In this document: piece after piece, positions 33,799 to 41,832 of the stretch
Numbering within the stretch: the first letter of the stretch is position 1
Layout: each line of letters begins with the position of its first letter
NCBI GenBank assembly: GCA_050258555.1
Contig: JBLMZA010000129.1
Coordinates: 44,653-108,652, forward strand
Length of the DNA: 64,000 nt
Direction: 5' to 3'
DNA from: CAISDA01 sp050258555
Lineage (GTDB): Bacteria; Bacteroidota; Ignavibacteria; UBA10030; UBA8401
Notes under the pieces: model-generated
Database searches by the model: none
What the model saw: the letters and a program-made list of their open reading frames with translations, nothing else
Told to the model about the DNA's origin: nothing
Translations under genes and position numbers: made by a program

Positions 33799-35504
33799 TT
33801 CAGTAGGACCATTGCTTTGGTGAATGAATAAGCGCCGGCTCTGAGCCGGCAGAAATAAATTCCTGATGGATAGTTTCGCGCATCCCACCGTGCGGAATGC
33901 GATCCTTGCGGCATCACGCGCTCGACAAGCACGGCGCGCTCTCTTCCCATGGCGTCATAGATCGAAAGACGAACGGATGATGCCGCACCGAGCGTATAGA
34001 AGAACGTTGTCGACGGATTAAAGGGATTGGGAAAATTCTGTCCGAGGCCGAAGCCCGTGGGCGGCAGCGTGCGTTCGTGCCCGTCAACCGAGGTCGTCCG
34101 GCCGGTGACGAGTTCGAAGCGGACGGCGTCGGCGATCACGTAGCATCCGGGCTCGGCGGCGTTCGTCAGTTCGACGGAACCCGATGCGCCGGCATGGAAA
34201 CTCCAGCGGCCGAGCAGATTCCACTGTCCGCCTCCTGTCTTCTGGTTCATGCGCACGGTATCGCGCCCGGCGTCGTGCGTGATGACATACGGCGCGCCCG
34301 ATGAGCGGTTGTCCCATGCGCTCCACAAGGCGAAGACGTCATAGACCCCCGAAGCGGGAAGCACAGGGCGCCAGATGGCCAGAGAAAGCGAATCGTCCGT
34401 CGAACAGACCATATAATCGGCTCCCCAGCGGTCGGCCTGCGACGTGGAGACGCGGAATTTGCCGGCACAGGAAAAGCCCGAATCGACATTGTCGAGCACG
34501 CGGTTGATCGGGGGCGACAGAAAGTACGGATCACTCACCGAGCGCCTGTACTGGGCAAGGATGCCGGGGTCGCTCGTGAGCTTATAGTCCCGGTAGGCGT
34601 TGGGCGCATTCGCGGTGTTGTAGTCGAAATACGTCACGGCCTTCACGCGCGGAAACTCCGTTTTCAAGTGGGCATAGAGCGTGTCGATGCGCGAGGCGGC
34701 GTAGCGGAAGATGCCCGTGGTGTCTCCGCGGTTCGTGTCGTGGGCCACGCCCCATTCGGAAATCATGATCGGCTTTCTGGCGGCATAGACATCATAGATG
34801 ACGCTCAGCTTCGCGCGCGGATCCTTCCAGTCGCGCACGGTGTACCACAGGCTGTCTGTGTAGAATGTGCTGTAGAAGTCGACGCCCACCCAGTCGACAT
34901 ACTCGTCGCCGGGATAGTACGAGAAGGGATTGTTGGCCGGGCTATTGGGATTATTGGGCACGTCATTCGGCGTCCAGACCATGGCGACATTGGGCGCTTC
35001 CTCCCGCATCACGCGGGCGACCGTCTTCCACCGGTCGATGTAAAGCGCCGGGTCTCCGTACCACGCGACCCACGGTCCGTTCATTTCGCTTGCCCAGCGC
35101 AGAAAGATCCGCGCGCCGCTCGATTTCGCCGCGCGCGCCCAGTCGCGCAAGTACGGCGTATCGCCGACGTCGCCGAGTCCGCTGTTGGGTTCGAAGCCGA
35201 TCTGCATGATGGCCCCGTTTCGTGTGTAGTGTGCGACGGTCGTTGCGGGAAAGGGCTGTCCGTATCCGGCATAGGTCAGATAGCTCGAATGCGGCCGCGT
35301 CTTGGATTCGAAAAGAGCGACATCATCCGTCCGCGGCAGCCCGGCGCGCAGAGACGGATCGTTCTGTATGAAGGCGCCGATGAGGCATCCTTCTTCCGGC
35401 TCGAACTTCGCCCGTGGCTGCGAAGCGGCGCCGGATGCTTCCCCAAGCACAAGCGCGCAGAGCACGAGGCACATGCGCGCCCATCGATTCACGAAGAGCT
35501 TCAT
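33795..35504 (-). CDS. Secreted GH26-type glycosidase with golvesin-like domain and T9SS sorting tail
   Basis: A 569-residue secreted protein. After a signal peptide (about residues 1-28) there is a GH26-like TIM barrel (about 38-325) with the general acid in FLRWASEMNGPW (E140) and the nucleophile in IMISEWGVAHD (E250), plus YPGDEYVDWVGVDFYS. Next comes a golvesin C-terminal-like beta domain (about 345-465; VYDVFALWSAWDNR, VRMNQKTGGGQWNLLG). Last is a type A sorting domain (about 485-569; GQNFPNPFNPST, ending GIYFCRLRAGAYSFTKAMVLLK) for type IX secretion. GH26 enzymes include beta-mannanases and related glucanases; substrate not determinable. It overlaps valS and deoC by ATGA at either end. 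Confidence 0.87.
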   Translation of the reverse strand: MKLFVNRWARMCLVLCALVLGEASGAASQPRAKFEPEEGCLIGAFIQNDPSLRAGLPRTDDVALFESKTRPHSSYLTYAGYGQPFPATTVAHYTRNGAIMQIGFEPNSGLGDVGDTPYLRDWARAAKSSGARIFLRWASEMNGPWVAWYGDPALYIDRWKTVARVMREEAPNVAMVWTPNDVPNNPNSPANNPFSYYPGDEYVDWVGVDFYSTFYTDSLWYTVRDWKDPRAKLSVIYDVYAARKPIMISEWGVAHDTNRGDTTGIFRYAASRIDTLYAHLKTEFPRVKAVTYFDYNTANAPNAYRDYKLTSDPGILAQYRRSVSDPYFLSPPINRVLDNVDSGFSCAGKFRVSTSQADRWGADYMVCSTDDSLSLAIWRPVLPASGVYDVFALWSAWDNRSSGAPYVITHDAGRDTVRMNQKTGGGQWNLLGRWSFHAGASGSVELTNAAEPGCYVIADAVRFELVTGRTTSVDGHERTLPPTGFGLGQNFPNPFNPSTTFFYTLGAASSVRLSIYDAMGRERAVLVERVMPQGSHSARWDARNYPSGIYFCRLRAGAYSFTKAMVLLK

Positions 35505-38203
35505 GCCTGAAGCTGCCCGAGGCTCGCTTTGAGCTTCTCGATCGTCTCGGAGAAATTCGCGCGCTTGTCGTGCTCCTTCCTGAGCACATCGGCCGGCGCC
35601 TTCGAAACGAACGATTCATTGGAGAGCTTGGCGGTGACGCCCTTGAGCTGGCCTTCCAGCCGCGCGATTTCCTTTTCCAGGCGCGTGCGCTCGACGTCGA
35701 TGTCGATGAGGCCCTTGAGCGGCACGAAGACTTCCTGGCCCGAGACCACGGCGCTGGCCGAATAGCCGGGCTTGGCAAGCCCGATGCCGGCCGTGACGCG
35801 CTCACTGCGCGTCATCTTCTGGATCGCCGTCACGTTCGATGTGAGGACGCTCATTTTCGCTTCATCCGTGCAGCTGATCGCGATATCGACCGCCTTCGAG
35901 GGCGGAAGATTCATTTCATTGCGGATGGTGCGCACGGCGCTGATCACATTCTGCAGAAATTCCATCGAGCGTTCGGCCTCCGCATCGATCATTGCTTCAT
36001 TGAGCGTCGGGAGCGGGGAGACCATGATGCTCTCTCCCGATGCGCGCTCGGCGAGGCCCTGCCAGATCTCTTCGGTGATGAAGGGCATGAAGGGATGCAA
36101 GAGTTTCAGCGTCTCCTCGTAGATCGAGAGAGCGCGCGCGATGATCGCCTCTTTCTCGGCCGGATCGGCCGAAGAGGCGATGCGGTTTTTCGCGAATTCC
36201 ACATACCAGTCGCAGAAGTCATGCCACAGGAAATCATAGATGGTTTTCACCGCATCGTTGATGCGGAAGTTCTCCATCGATGAAGTGAGTTCCTTCACGG
36301 TCGAATGGAAGCGCGAGAGGATCCACCGGTCGGCGATGTCCTCCGCCGGCGCATTGAGCGCGGCGGCCGCATGCTTCTCTGCGCTCGCGCCGAGTTCGGC
36401 GTCGATCGCATCGCGGTTCATGAGCAGGAAGCGTCCGGCGTTCCAGATCTTGTTGGCGAAGTTGCGGCCCATCTCGCATTTCTCGTTCGAATACATCACA
36501 TCCTGCCCCAGGGGCGCCAGATAGAGCACCGTGAAGCGCAGCGCGTCGGCGCCGTATGTGGCGATCACATCGAGCGGATCGGGCGAATTGCCGAGGCTCT
36601 TGCTCATCTTGCGGCCCTGGGCGTCGCGGATGATGCTCGTGAAATACACATGCTTGAACGGAATCTCGCCCCTGAATTCCAGTCCGGCCATGATCATTCT
36701 GGCGACCCAGAAGAAGATGATGTCGGGACCCGTCACGAGCGTGTCGGTCGGATAGAAATATTTCAGGTCCTCGTTTTCCTCGGGCCAGTTGAGAATCGAG
36801 AAGGGCCAGAGCCAGGAGGAAAACCACGTATCAAGCACGTCCTCTTCCTGGCGCAGGTCCGAAAGCGTGATGCCGGGATCGGCCTGCCGCGCTTTTTCCA
36901 GCGCCTCTTCCGAAGAGCGCGCCACGACGACCGAACCATCCGGCAGGTAGTAGGCCGGTATGCGGTGGCCCCACCACAGCTGGCGCGAGATGCACCAGTC
37001 GCGGATGTTGGTCATCCAGTGCTCGTAGACTTTCGTCCAGCGCTCGGGATAGAACTTGATCTGTCCTTCCTCGACGACCTTGAGGGCCGGCTCGGCCAAC
37101 GGAGCCATCTTCACAAACCACTGGTCGGAAAGATACGGCTCGATCACCGTGTCGCAGCGGTAGCAGTGGCCGACATTGTGCGTGTGGTTTTCGGTCTTCA
37201 CCAGGAGCCCCGCTTTTTCCAGATCACGCAAAAGCTCGCGCCGGCATTCGTAGCGGTCCATGCCCTGGTATTTCTTCGGCACATTCAGGTTCATCTTCCC
37301 CGATGTGTCCATCACGATCATCTGTTCGAGCCCATGGCGGATGCCCATCTGATAGTCGTTCGGATCGTGCGCGGGCGTGACTTTCACCGCGCCCGTGCCG
37401 AAGGAGGCTTCCACGTAATCATCGGCGATGATCCGGATCGCGCGCCCGGCCATCGGAATCACGGCCGAGCGGCCGATCAGATGCGCATAGCGCTCGTCTT
37501 TCGGGTTGACGGCGATCGCCGTATCGCCGAGCATCGTCTCGGGGCGCGTCGTGGCCACCTGAATGAACGCGTCGGACTCGCCTTCGATCGGATAATTGAT
37601 GAACCAGAGATGTCCGCCGCTTTCCACATAGTTCACTTCATCGTCGGAAAGCGCCGTATGATCCTTCGGGCACCAGTTGACGATATACTTGCCTCGGTAG
37701 ATGAGCCCCTTGTCGTAGAGCCGGATGAAGACTTCCTGGACGGCCTTCGAGAGTCCCTCGTCCATCGTGAAGCGCTCGCGCTCCCAATCGCAGCTCGTGC
37801 CGAGCTTGCGCAGCTGCCGGATGATCGTGCCGCCGTACTGGTCCTTCCATGCCCAGACGCGCTTCAGAAATTCCTCGCGTCCGATTTCCCGGCGTTCGAT
37901 GCCCTGCGCGCGGAGCGATTTTTCCACGACGTGCTGCGTGGCGATGCCCGCATGATCGGTGCCCGGAATCCAGCAGGCTTCATATCCCTGCATGCGCTTC
38001 CAGCGCACGAATGCGTCCTGGAGCGAATTGTTGAGCACATGCCCCATGGTCAGAATGCCGGTGATGTTCGGCGGCGGAATGGCGATCGTATACGGCTGTT
38101 TGTCCGGATTGACGGTGGCGTGAAACAGATTGTGGGATTCCCAATAGCGGTAGATTCTGTCTTCAACATCCTGGGGCGAATATGTCTTGGAAAGTTCGGG
38201 CAT
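35501..38203 (-). CDS. valS: Valyl-tRNA synthetase
   Basis: Class I synthetase of 900 residues charging tRNA-Val and editing mischarged threonine. The HIGH-type motif is GHVL within PPPNITGILTMGHVLNNS, the KMSKS loop is GRKMSKSLGN, the editing domain includes the ATTRPETMLGDTAIAVNP segment, and the C-terminus is a coiled coil (GLIDIDVERTRLEKEIARLEGQL). Length matches the family. No SD is visible before the ATG, where a CA/TG tract occurs. The 3' end overlaps the secreted glycosidase gene, an unusual partner for a synthetase. Confidence 0.97.
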   Translation of the reverse strand: MPELSKTYSPQDVEDRIYRYWESHNLFHATVNPDKQPYTIAIPPPNITGILTMGHVLNNSLQDAFVRWKRMQGYEACWIPGTDHAGIATQHVVEKSLRAQGIERREIGREEFLKRVWAWKDQYGGTIIRQLRKLGTSCDWERERFTMDEGLSKAVQEVFIRLYDKGLIYRGKYIVNWCPKDHTALSDDEVNYVESGGHLWFINYPIEGESDAFIQVATTRPETMLGDTAIAVNPKDERYAHLIGRSAVIPMAGRAIRIIADDYVEASFGTGAVKVTPAHDPNDYQMGIRHGLEQMIVMDTSGKMNLNVPKKYQGMDRYECRRELLRDLEKAGLLVKTENHTHNVGHCYRCDTVIEPYLSDQWFVKMAPLAEPALKVVEEGQIKFYPERWTKVYEHWMTNIRDWCISRQLWWGHRIPAYYLPDGSVVVARSSEEALEKARQADPGITLSDLRQEEDVLDTWFSSWLWPFSILNWPEENEDLKYFYPTDTLVTGPDIIFFWVARMIMAGLEFRGEIPFKHVYFTSIIRDAQGRKMSKSLGNSPDPLDVIATYGADALRFTVLYLAPLGQDVMYSNEKCEMGRNFANKIWNAGRFLLMNRDAIDAELGASAEKHAAAALNAPAEDIADRWILSRFHSTVKELTSSMENFRINDAVKTIYDFLWHDFCDWYVEFAKNRIASSADPAEKEAIIARALSIYEETLKLLHPFMPFITEEIWQGLAERASGESIMVSPLPTLNEAMIDAEAERSMEFLQNVISAVRTIRNEMNLPPSKAVDIAISCTDEAKMSVLTSNVTAIQKMTRSERVTAGIGLAKPGYSASAVVSGQEVFVPLKGLIDIDVERTRLEKEIARLEGQLKGVTAKLSNESFVSKAPADVLRKEHDKRANFSETIEKLKASLGQLQA

Positions 38204-38260
38204 GTGTGTGTGCGTGTCTTCGTGTGCTGTTAGAATAGAGAAAGATAAAATATACTACGC

Positions 38261-38773
38261 TCAGCGCTCAAGCGCAAGCGAGAGCGCGGTGGTCAGCTTC
38301 ACCACGTCCTTCGTCGTCTTGTCGAGCCGGATGCTCACGATGCGGATGATGTTCTTCAGGATCGTGTAGCCGAGGGCCAGATCGGACTCGGCCAGAGCGA
38401 AAAACTCGTCTTTGGTGACGACGGCCACTTCGCAGGCCGTGAGTGCCGCCACGCTTGCCGAACGCTCGCTTTTTTCGTCGAAGAACCCCATTTCGCCGAA
38501 GAAGGCGTGATCGTCGGCCGAGAGCCGCTGCAGCATCTTGTCTCGCGTGTCGAGCCCCCGGCCCGCCACCTTGAGCATGAGGCTTTTGGAGACTTCCACT
38601 TCGCCTGCAAGGAGGATGAACATGTCGGTGCCGCGCTCGCGCTCGCGGATGATCATCGCGCCTGCCGGCACCGACTGCACATGCATGATGCGCGTGAGCG
38701 CCTCCAGCTGCGATTCGGAAAGCCCGATGAAGATGGGAATGTTTTTCAGGAACGCCGTCTCAATTGTTTTCAT
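38261..38773 (-). CDS. Stand-alone cyclic-nucleotide-binding domain protein
   Basis: A 170-residue cytosolic protein consisting of one CNB fold and no DNA-binding domain. Residues AFFGEMGFFDEKSERSASV align with the phosphate-binding cassette of E. coli CRP; the glutamate (E94) and arginine (R104) correspond to CRP Glu72 and Arg82, so cyclic-nucleotide binding is credible. The C-terminal helix (ILKNIIRIVSIRLDKTTKDVV) resembles the CRP dimerisation helix. It begins 20 bases after the K+ channel gene, pointing to a soluble sensor for that channel or for the operon; this is inference. GGGAGA precedes the ATG. Confidence 0.87.
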   Translation of the reverse strand: MKTIETAFLKNIPIFIGLSESQLEALTRIMHVQSVPAGAMIIRERERGTDMFILLAGEVEVSKSLMLKVAGRGLDTRDKMLQRLSADDHAFFGEMGFFDEKSERSASVAALTACEVAVVTKDEFFALAESDLALGYTILKNIIRIVSIRLDKTTKDVVKLTTALSLALER

Positions 38774-38793
38774 GCCGTCTCCCGTCTGGCCTT

Positions 38794-39969
38794 TCAGGTG
38801 TGCTCGAGCGTGCCCAGGACGACGGCTTCGTCGCCGGTTTTGAGCACATAGGAAAATGGGGGATTGACCGTGATGCGCACGCCCGAGCGCTCTTCGACGT
38901 TGATGCCGGCCTCCTTGAACTTGCGTTCGATGAAGGCGTCGATGGCCGACGTGTCGGTGAGCAGGATGTCGTTCAGGCTCATCGTCTCTTCCTCGGTCAC
39001 AATGCCGAGCACGGTGTAATTGTGATCCTGCTTCATGCGCACAAAGTATTCGCCGAATGTGCGGCCGGTGAAGGCCTGATCGATCGGGATCGTCTGGATG
39101 TCGTTGCCGTGCTCGAAGTTCATCATCTCCATGGCCACCTGCGGCGCGCCCGGATTCAGGATCTGGTTGGCCAGGAAGAATCCGACATGCTGGTCGCTGA
39201 TGACGACGTCGTCGGCGCCGGCGCGCCGGATGTGCGGAAGATTCTCCCGGTTGACGATGTGGCAGAACACCTTCGTCTTCGGGCTGAGCGACTTCAATGT
39301 CAAGAGCGCCAAAAGCGTCTTATCGTCCGAGAGCGCGCCGGTGGCGCCGGTATCCGGAAGGACGAGCGCGGCTTCGGCCTCGCCGGCATTGGCGCGCTCC
39401 AGGATCGCCTCGCGCGTGTAATCGCCCCGGACAAAGCGGATATCCAGTTTCGGGAATGTCGAGATGAGCGACTCGATGCGCTCCGGGGCGGCGTCGTTGA
39501 CGAGCACGATTTCCTGCGCCGATTTCTTCGTGCCGAGCCTGGAAAACAGGCTCAGCAATTCTTCGATGTGAACGTTCCATCCGCAGATGAGCAGATGTCC
39601 GGTGAATGTGATTGTCTGCAAGCCCTGGCTCTCCTTGAGTTTTCGTGCAATGAAGACCGATGAGATCGTGGCGGTAAAGAGCGAGATCAAGACAAGTCCC
39701 GAGACGATGGTGACCGACCCGATGAGCCGCCCGGCTCCGGTATGCGGAACGATGTCGCCGTAGCCGACGGTGGCGATCGTGACCAGTGACCACCAGAGCG
39801 CGTCGCCGAAGCTTCCGAACTGTTCCTTGTTGGCGCCGTATTCGGCCATGAGCACCAGAAGCGCCATCGCATGCACCATCACGATGATGGCAAGCGTGAT
39901 CTGGAGCAGACGGTGCGTCTTCAGAAGCCGGATCGCCCGTGAAAGGCGCGGCAGGTGTTTCCAGCGCAT
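38794..39969 (-). CDS. Two-TM potassium channel with RCK (TrkA-N/TrkA-C) domains
   Basis: A 391-residue inner-membrane channel. Two transmembrane helices (about residues 22-42 and 82-104) flank a pore loop with the K+ selectivity filter TVGYGD (67-72). A cytoplasmic RCK domain follows (from about 120; LLICGWNVHIEELL, LDIRFVRGDYT, LSDDKTLLALLTLKSL) and a C-terminal TrkA-C-like region. RCK channels are gated by nucleotides or Ca2+; the nucleotide-binding Gly motif is atypical (GWNVH), as in several K+ channels with NAD- or ADP-independent gating. It lies between a FAH-family gene (24 bases upstream) and a cyclic-nucleotide-binding protein. AAAGGA precedes the ATG. Confidence 0.93.
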   Translation of the reverse strand: MRWKHLPRLSRAIRLLKTHRLLQITLAIIVMVHAMALLVLMAEYGANKEQFGSFGDALWWSLVTIATVGYGDIVPHTGAGRLIGSVTIVSGLVLISLFTATISSVFIARKLKESQGLQTITFTGHLLICGWNVHIEELLSLFSRLGTKKSAQEIVLVNDAAPERIESLISTFPKLDIRFVRGDYTREAILERANAGEAEAALVLPDTGATGALSDDKTLLALLTLKSLSPKTKVFCHIVNRENLPHIRRAGADDVVISDQHVGFFLANQILNPGAPQVAMEMMNFEHGNDIQTIPIDQAFTGRTFGEYFVRMKQDHNYTVLGIVTEEETMSLNDILLTDTSAIDAFIERKFKEAGINVEERSGVRITVNPPFSYVLKTGDEAVVLGTLEHT

Positions 39970-39993
39970 GGGCGCGTCCTTTCTGTGCCTGAG

Positions 39994-40659
39994 TTAGTGT
40001 GCGGAGACGACGCGGTGCGTGATCATTCCGATGCCGCCGATCGAGGCCTCGATCGTATCGCCCGGCATCACGCGTCCGACGCCCTGGGGCGTGCCGGTGA
40101 AGATGATGTCGCCTTCCGAAAGCGTGAAGACCGAGGAAAGGAATTCAATGATCGTCTCGATGCGGAAGATCATGTTCGATGTCGTCGAATGCTGGCGGAC
40201 GCTGCCGTTGACTTTCAGCATGATCTCGAGATTATGCGGATCCTCGATCTGGGAGCGCTCAAGAAACGGCGAGAGCGGGGCGGAGGTGTCGAAGCCTTTG
40301 GCCACGGCCCACGGCTGTCCGGCTTTCTTGGCCTCGAACTGCACATCGCGCATCGTCATATCGAGTCCCACGCCGTAGCCGGCCACATGCTCGATGGCCT
40401 TCTCCTTCGGAATGTCTTTTCCGCCCGTGCCCAGAAGCACGGTAAGTTCGACTTCGTGATGAATGTTCTGGGAGAGCTTCGGAATGACGATGTCGCGGCC
40501 GTCCTCGATCACGGCGGAATTCGGTTTGAGGAAGATCACCGGCGACGACGGCGCCTGGCTTCCCATTTCCTTCGCATGGTCGGCGTAATTCTGCCCGAGG
40601 CAGAAGATCGTGTTGATCGGAATGCGTTTGTTCGACGGACGAAGCAGTGCGGAATTCAT
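39994..40659 (-). CDS. Fumarylacetoacetate hydrolase (FAH) family protein
   Basis: A 221-residue cytosolic enzyme of the FAH superfamily with the short single-domain layout of acylpyruvases and oxaloacetate decarboxylases. Metal ligands are visible in HHEVELTVLL (E-x-E) with an aspartate in GLDMTMRD; CLGQNYADHAKEMG and VIFLKPNSAVI form the substrate cleft, and FTGTPQGVG the lid. Exact activity cannot be fixed. It is first in the minus-strand run and has a good promoter 30-65 bases upstream. Confidence 0.9.
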   Translation of the reverse strand: MNSALLRPSNKRIPINTIFCLGQNYADHAKEMGSQAPSSPVIFLKPNSAVIEDGRDIVIPKLSQNIHHEVELTVLLGTGGKDIPKEKAIEHVAGYGVGLDMTMRDVQFEAKKAGQPWAVAKGFDTSAPLSPFLERSQIEDPHNLEIMLKVNGSVRQHSTTSNMIFRIETIIEFLSSVFTLSEGDIIFTGTPQGVGRVMPGDTIEASIGGIGMITHRVVSAH

Positions 40660-40697
40660 CGGGCGTGTTCCTTCCTTTATGAGTGTGAATGCAAAAA

Positions 40698-40726
40698 AAT
40701 ATAAACAGATCGAACAATTTATGCAA
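40698..40726 (-). promoter_or_regulatory. Promoter of the FAH-channel-valS minus-strand operon
   Basis: Read on the minus strand: TTGCAT (40726-40721), a 17-base spacer, TATATT (40703-40698). It would start transcription about 30 bases before the FAH start codon. The same hexamer position read on the plus strand (ATGCAA) is 17 bases before TATATT at 40744-40749, a possible weaker promoter for purM, so the two may share a -35 site. Confidence 0.6.
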
Positions 40727-40743
40727 TAAAGGGAATTTCATCG

Positions 40744-40749
40744 TATATT
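40744..40749 (+). promoter_or_regulatory. Candidate -10 of purM
   Basis: TATATT, 17 bases downstream of ATGCAA (40721-40726), which matches only half of the -35 consensus. It lies 82 bases before the GTG start of purM. Confidence 0.4.
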
Positions 40750-40831
40750 CCACTCGCACTAAGTGTGTGTGTGCGCCGTGTTCCGCGGCGTTCCGACACT
40801 GTTCATCAATTACAACGGGAGACTCATTCCA

Positions 40832-41827
40832 GTGGCAGCAACATACAAAAAAGCCGGCGTCGATATCGATGCGGGAGAGGAGGTCGTCCGCCGCATCAAG
40901 ACGGCGGTGCGCTCGACATTCACGAAGAACGTGCTGGCCGATATCGGCATGTTCGGAGCCTTCTACAATGCGTCCTTTCGGGCCTTGAAGCAGCCGGTGC
41001 TCGTTTCCAGCGTCGACGGCGTGGGAACGAAGCTGAAGATCGCCTTCATGATGAAGCGCTACGGCACCGTCGGGCAGGATCTCGTGAATCACTGCGTGAA
41101 TGACATCGCCGTCTGCGGCGCGCGGCCGCTCTACTTCATGGACTATTTCGCCACCGGAGCGCTCGCGCCTGCCGTGGCCGAAGAGGTGATCACGGGATTT
41201 GCCGAAGCCTGCCGCCAGAACACGTGTTCGCTCATCGGCGGCGAGACGGCCGAGATGCCGGGCTTCTATGCGAAAGGCGAGTTCGATATGGCCGGCATGA
41301 TCGTCGGCGTGGTCGAGAAGAAAAAGATCATCAACGGCCGCACGATCGCACAAGGCGACGTGCTCATCGGGCTTCCCTCGACGGGACTGCACACCAACGG
41401 CTACTCGCTGGCGCGGCATGTCCTTGTTCCGAAGTATTCGCTCAGGAAGCGCATGCCGGAACTCGGCACGACGCTCGGCGACGCGCTCCTGGCCGTGCAC
41501 CGCTCGTATCTGAAGCCCATCACGAAGCTCACCGATTCGGGCATCGTCAAGGGCATGTCGCACATCACCGGCGGCGGCATCGTCGGCAATACGATGCGCA
41601 TCTTGCCCAAAGGCCGCACGCTTTCCATCGACTGGAATGCCTGGGAGCGTCCGGCGCTCTTTTCCTTCATCCAGCGCGCGGGCCGCGTGCCGGAAGAGGA
41701 CATGCGCCGTGCGTTCAATAACGGCATCGGATTGATCTTCGTCGTCGCTTCGGGCAATGCCGACCGCGCCGTGCGCATGCTGCGCCAGGCGAAGGAAACC
41801 CCCATCATTCTCGGAGAGGTCCGGTAA
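40832..41827 (+). CDS. purM: Phosphoribosylformylglycinamidine cyclo-ligase (AIR synthetase)
   Basis: Cytosolic enzyme of 331 residues that cyclises FGAM to AIR in purine synthesis. Typical features are YKKAGVDIDAG at the N-terminus, SSVDGVGTKLKIA, the NDIAVCGARPLYFMDY core, IGGETAEMPGFY, STGLHTNGYSLAR and HITGGGIVGN. GTG 40832 is chosen: GGGAGA lies about 10 bases upstream and the protein start fits the family; an open frame back to 40763 lacks similarity. No other pur genes are in the window. Confidence 0.95.
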   Translation: MAATYKKAGVDIDAGEEVVRRIKTAVRSTFTKNVLADIGMFGAFYNASFRALKQPVLVSSVDGVGTKLKIAFMMKRYGTVGQDLVNHCVNDIAVCGARPLYFMDYFATGALAPAVAEEVITGFAEACRQNTCSLIGGETAEMPGFYAKGEFDMAGMIVGVVEKKKIINGRTIAQGDVLIGLPSTGLHTNGYSLARHVLVPKYSLRKRMPELGTTLGDALLAVHRSYLKPITKLTDSGIVKGMSHITGGGIVGNTMRILPKGRTLSIDWNAWERPALFSFIQRAGRVPEEDMRRAFNNGIGLIFVVASGNADRAVRMLRQAKETPIILGEVR

Positions 41828-41832
41828 CACTC

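Noticed and set aside
36305..38233. A 642-codon open frame on the plus strand opposite valS
   Set aside because: Antisense shadow; valS is complete with HIGH and KMSKS motifs.
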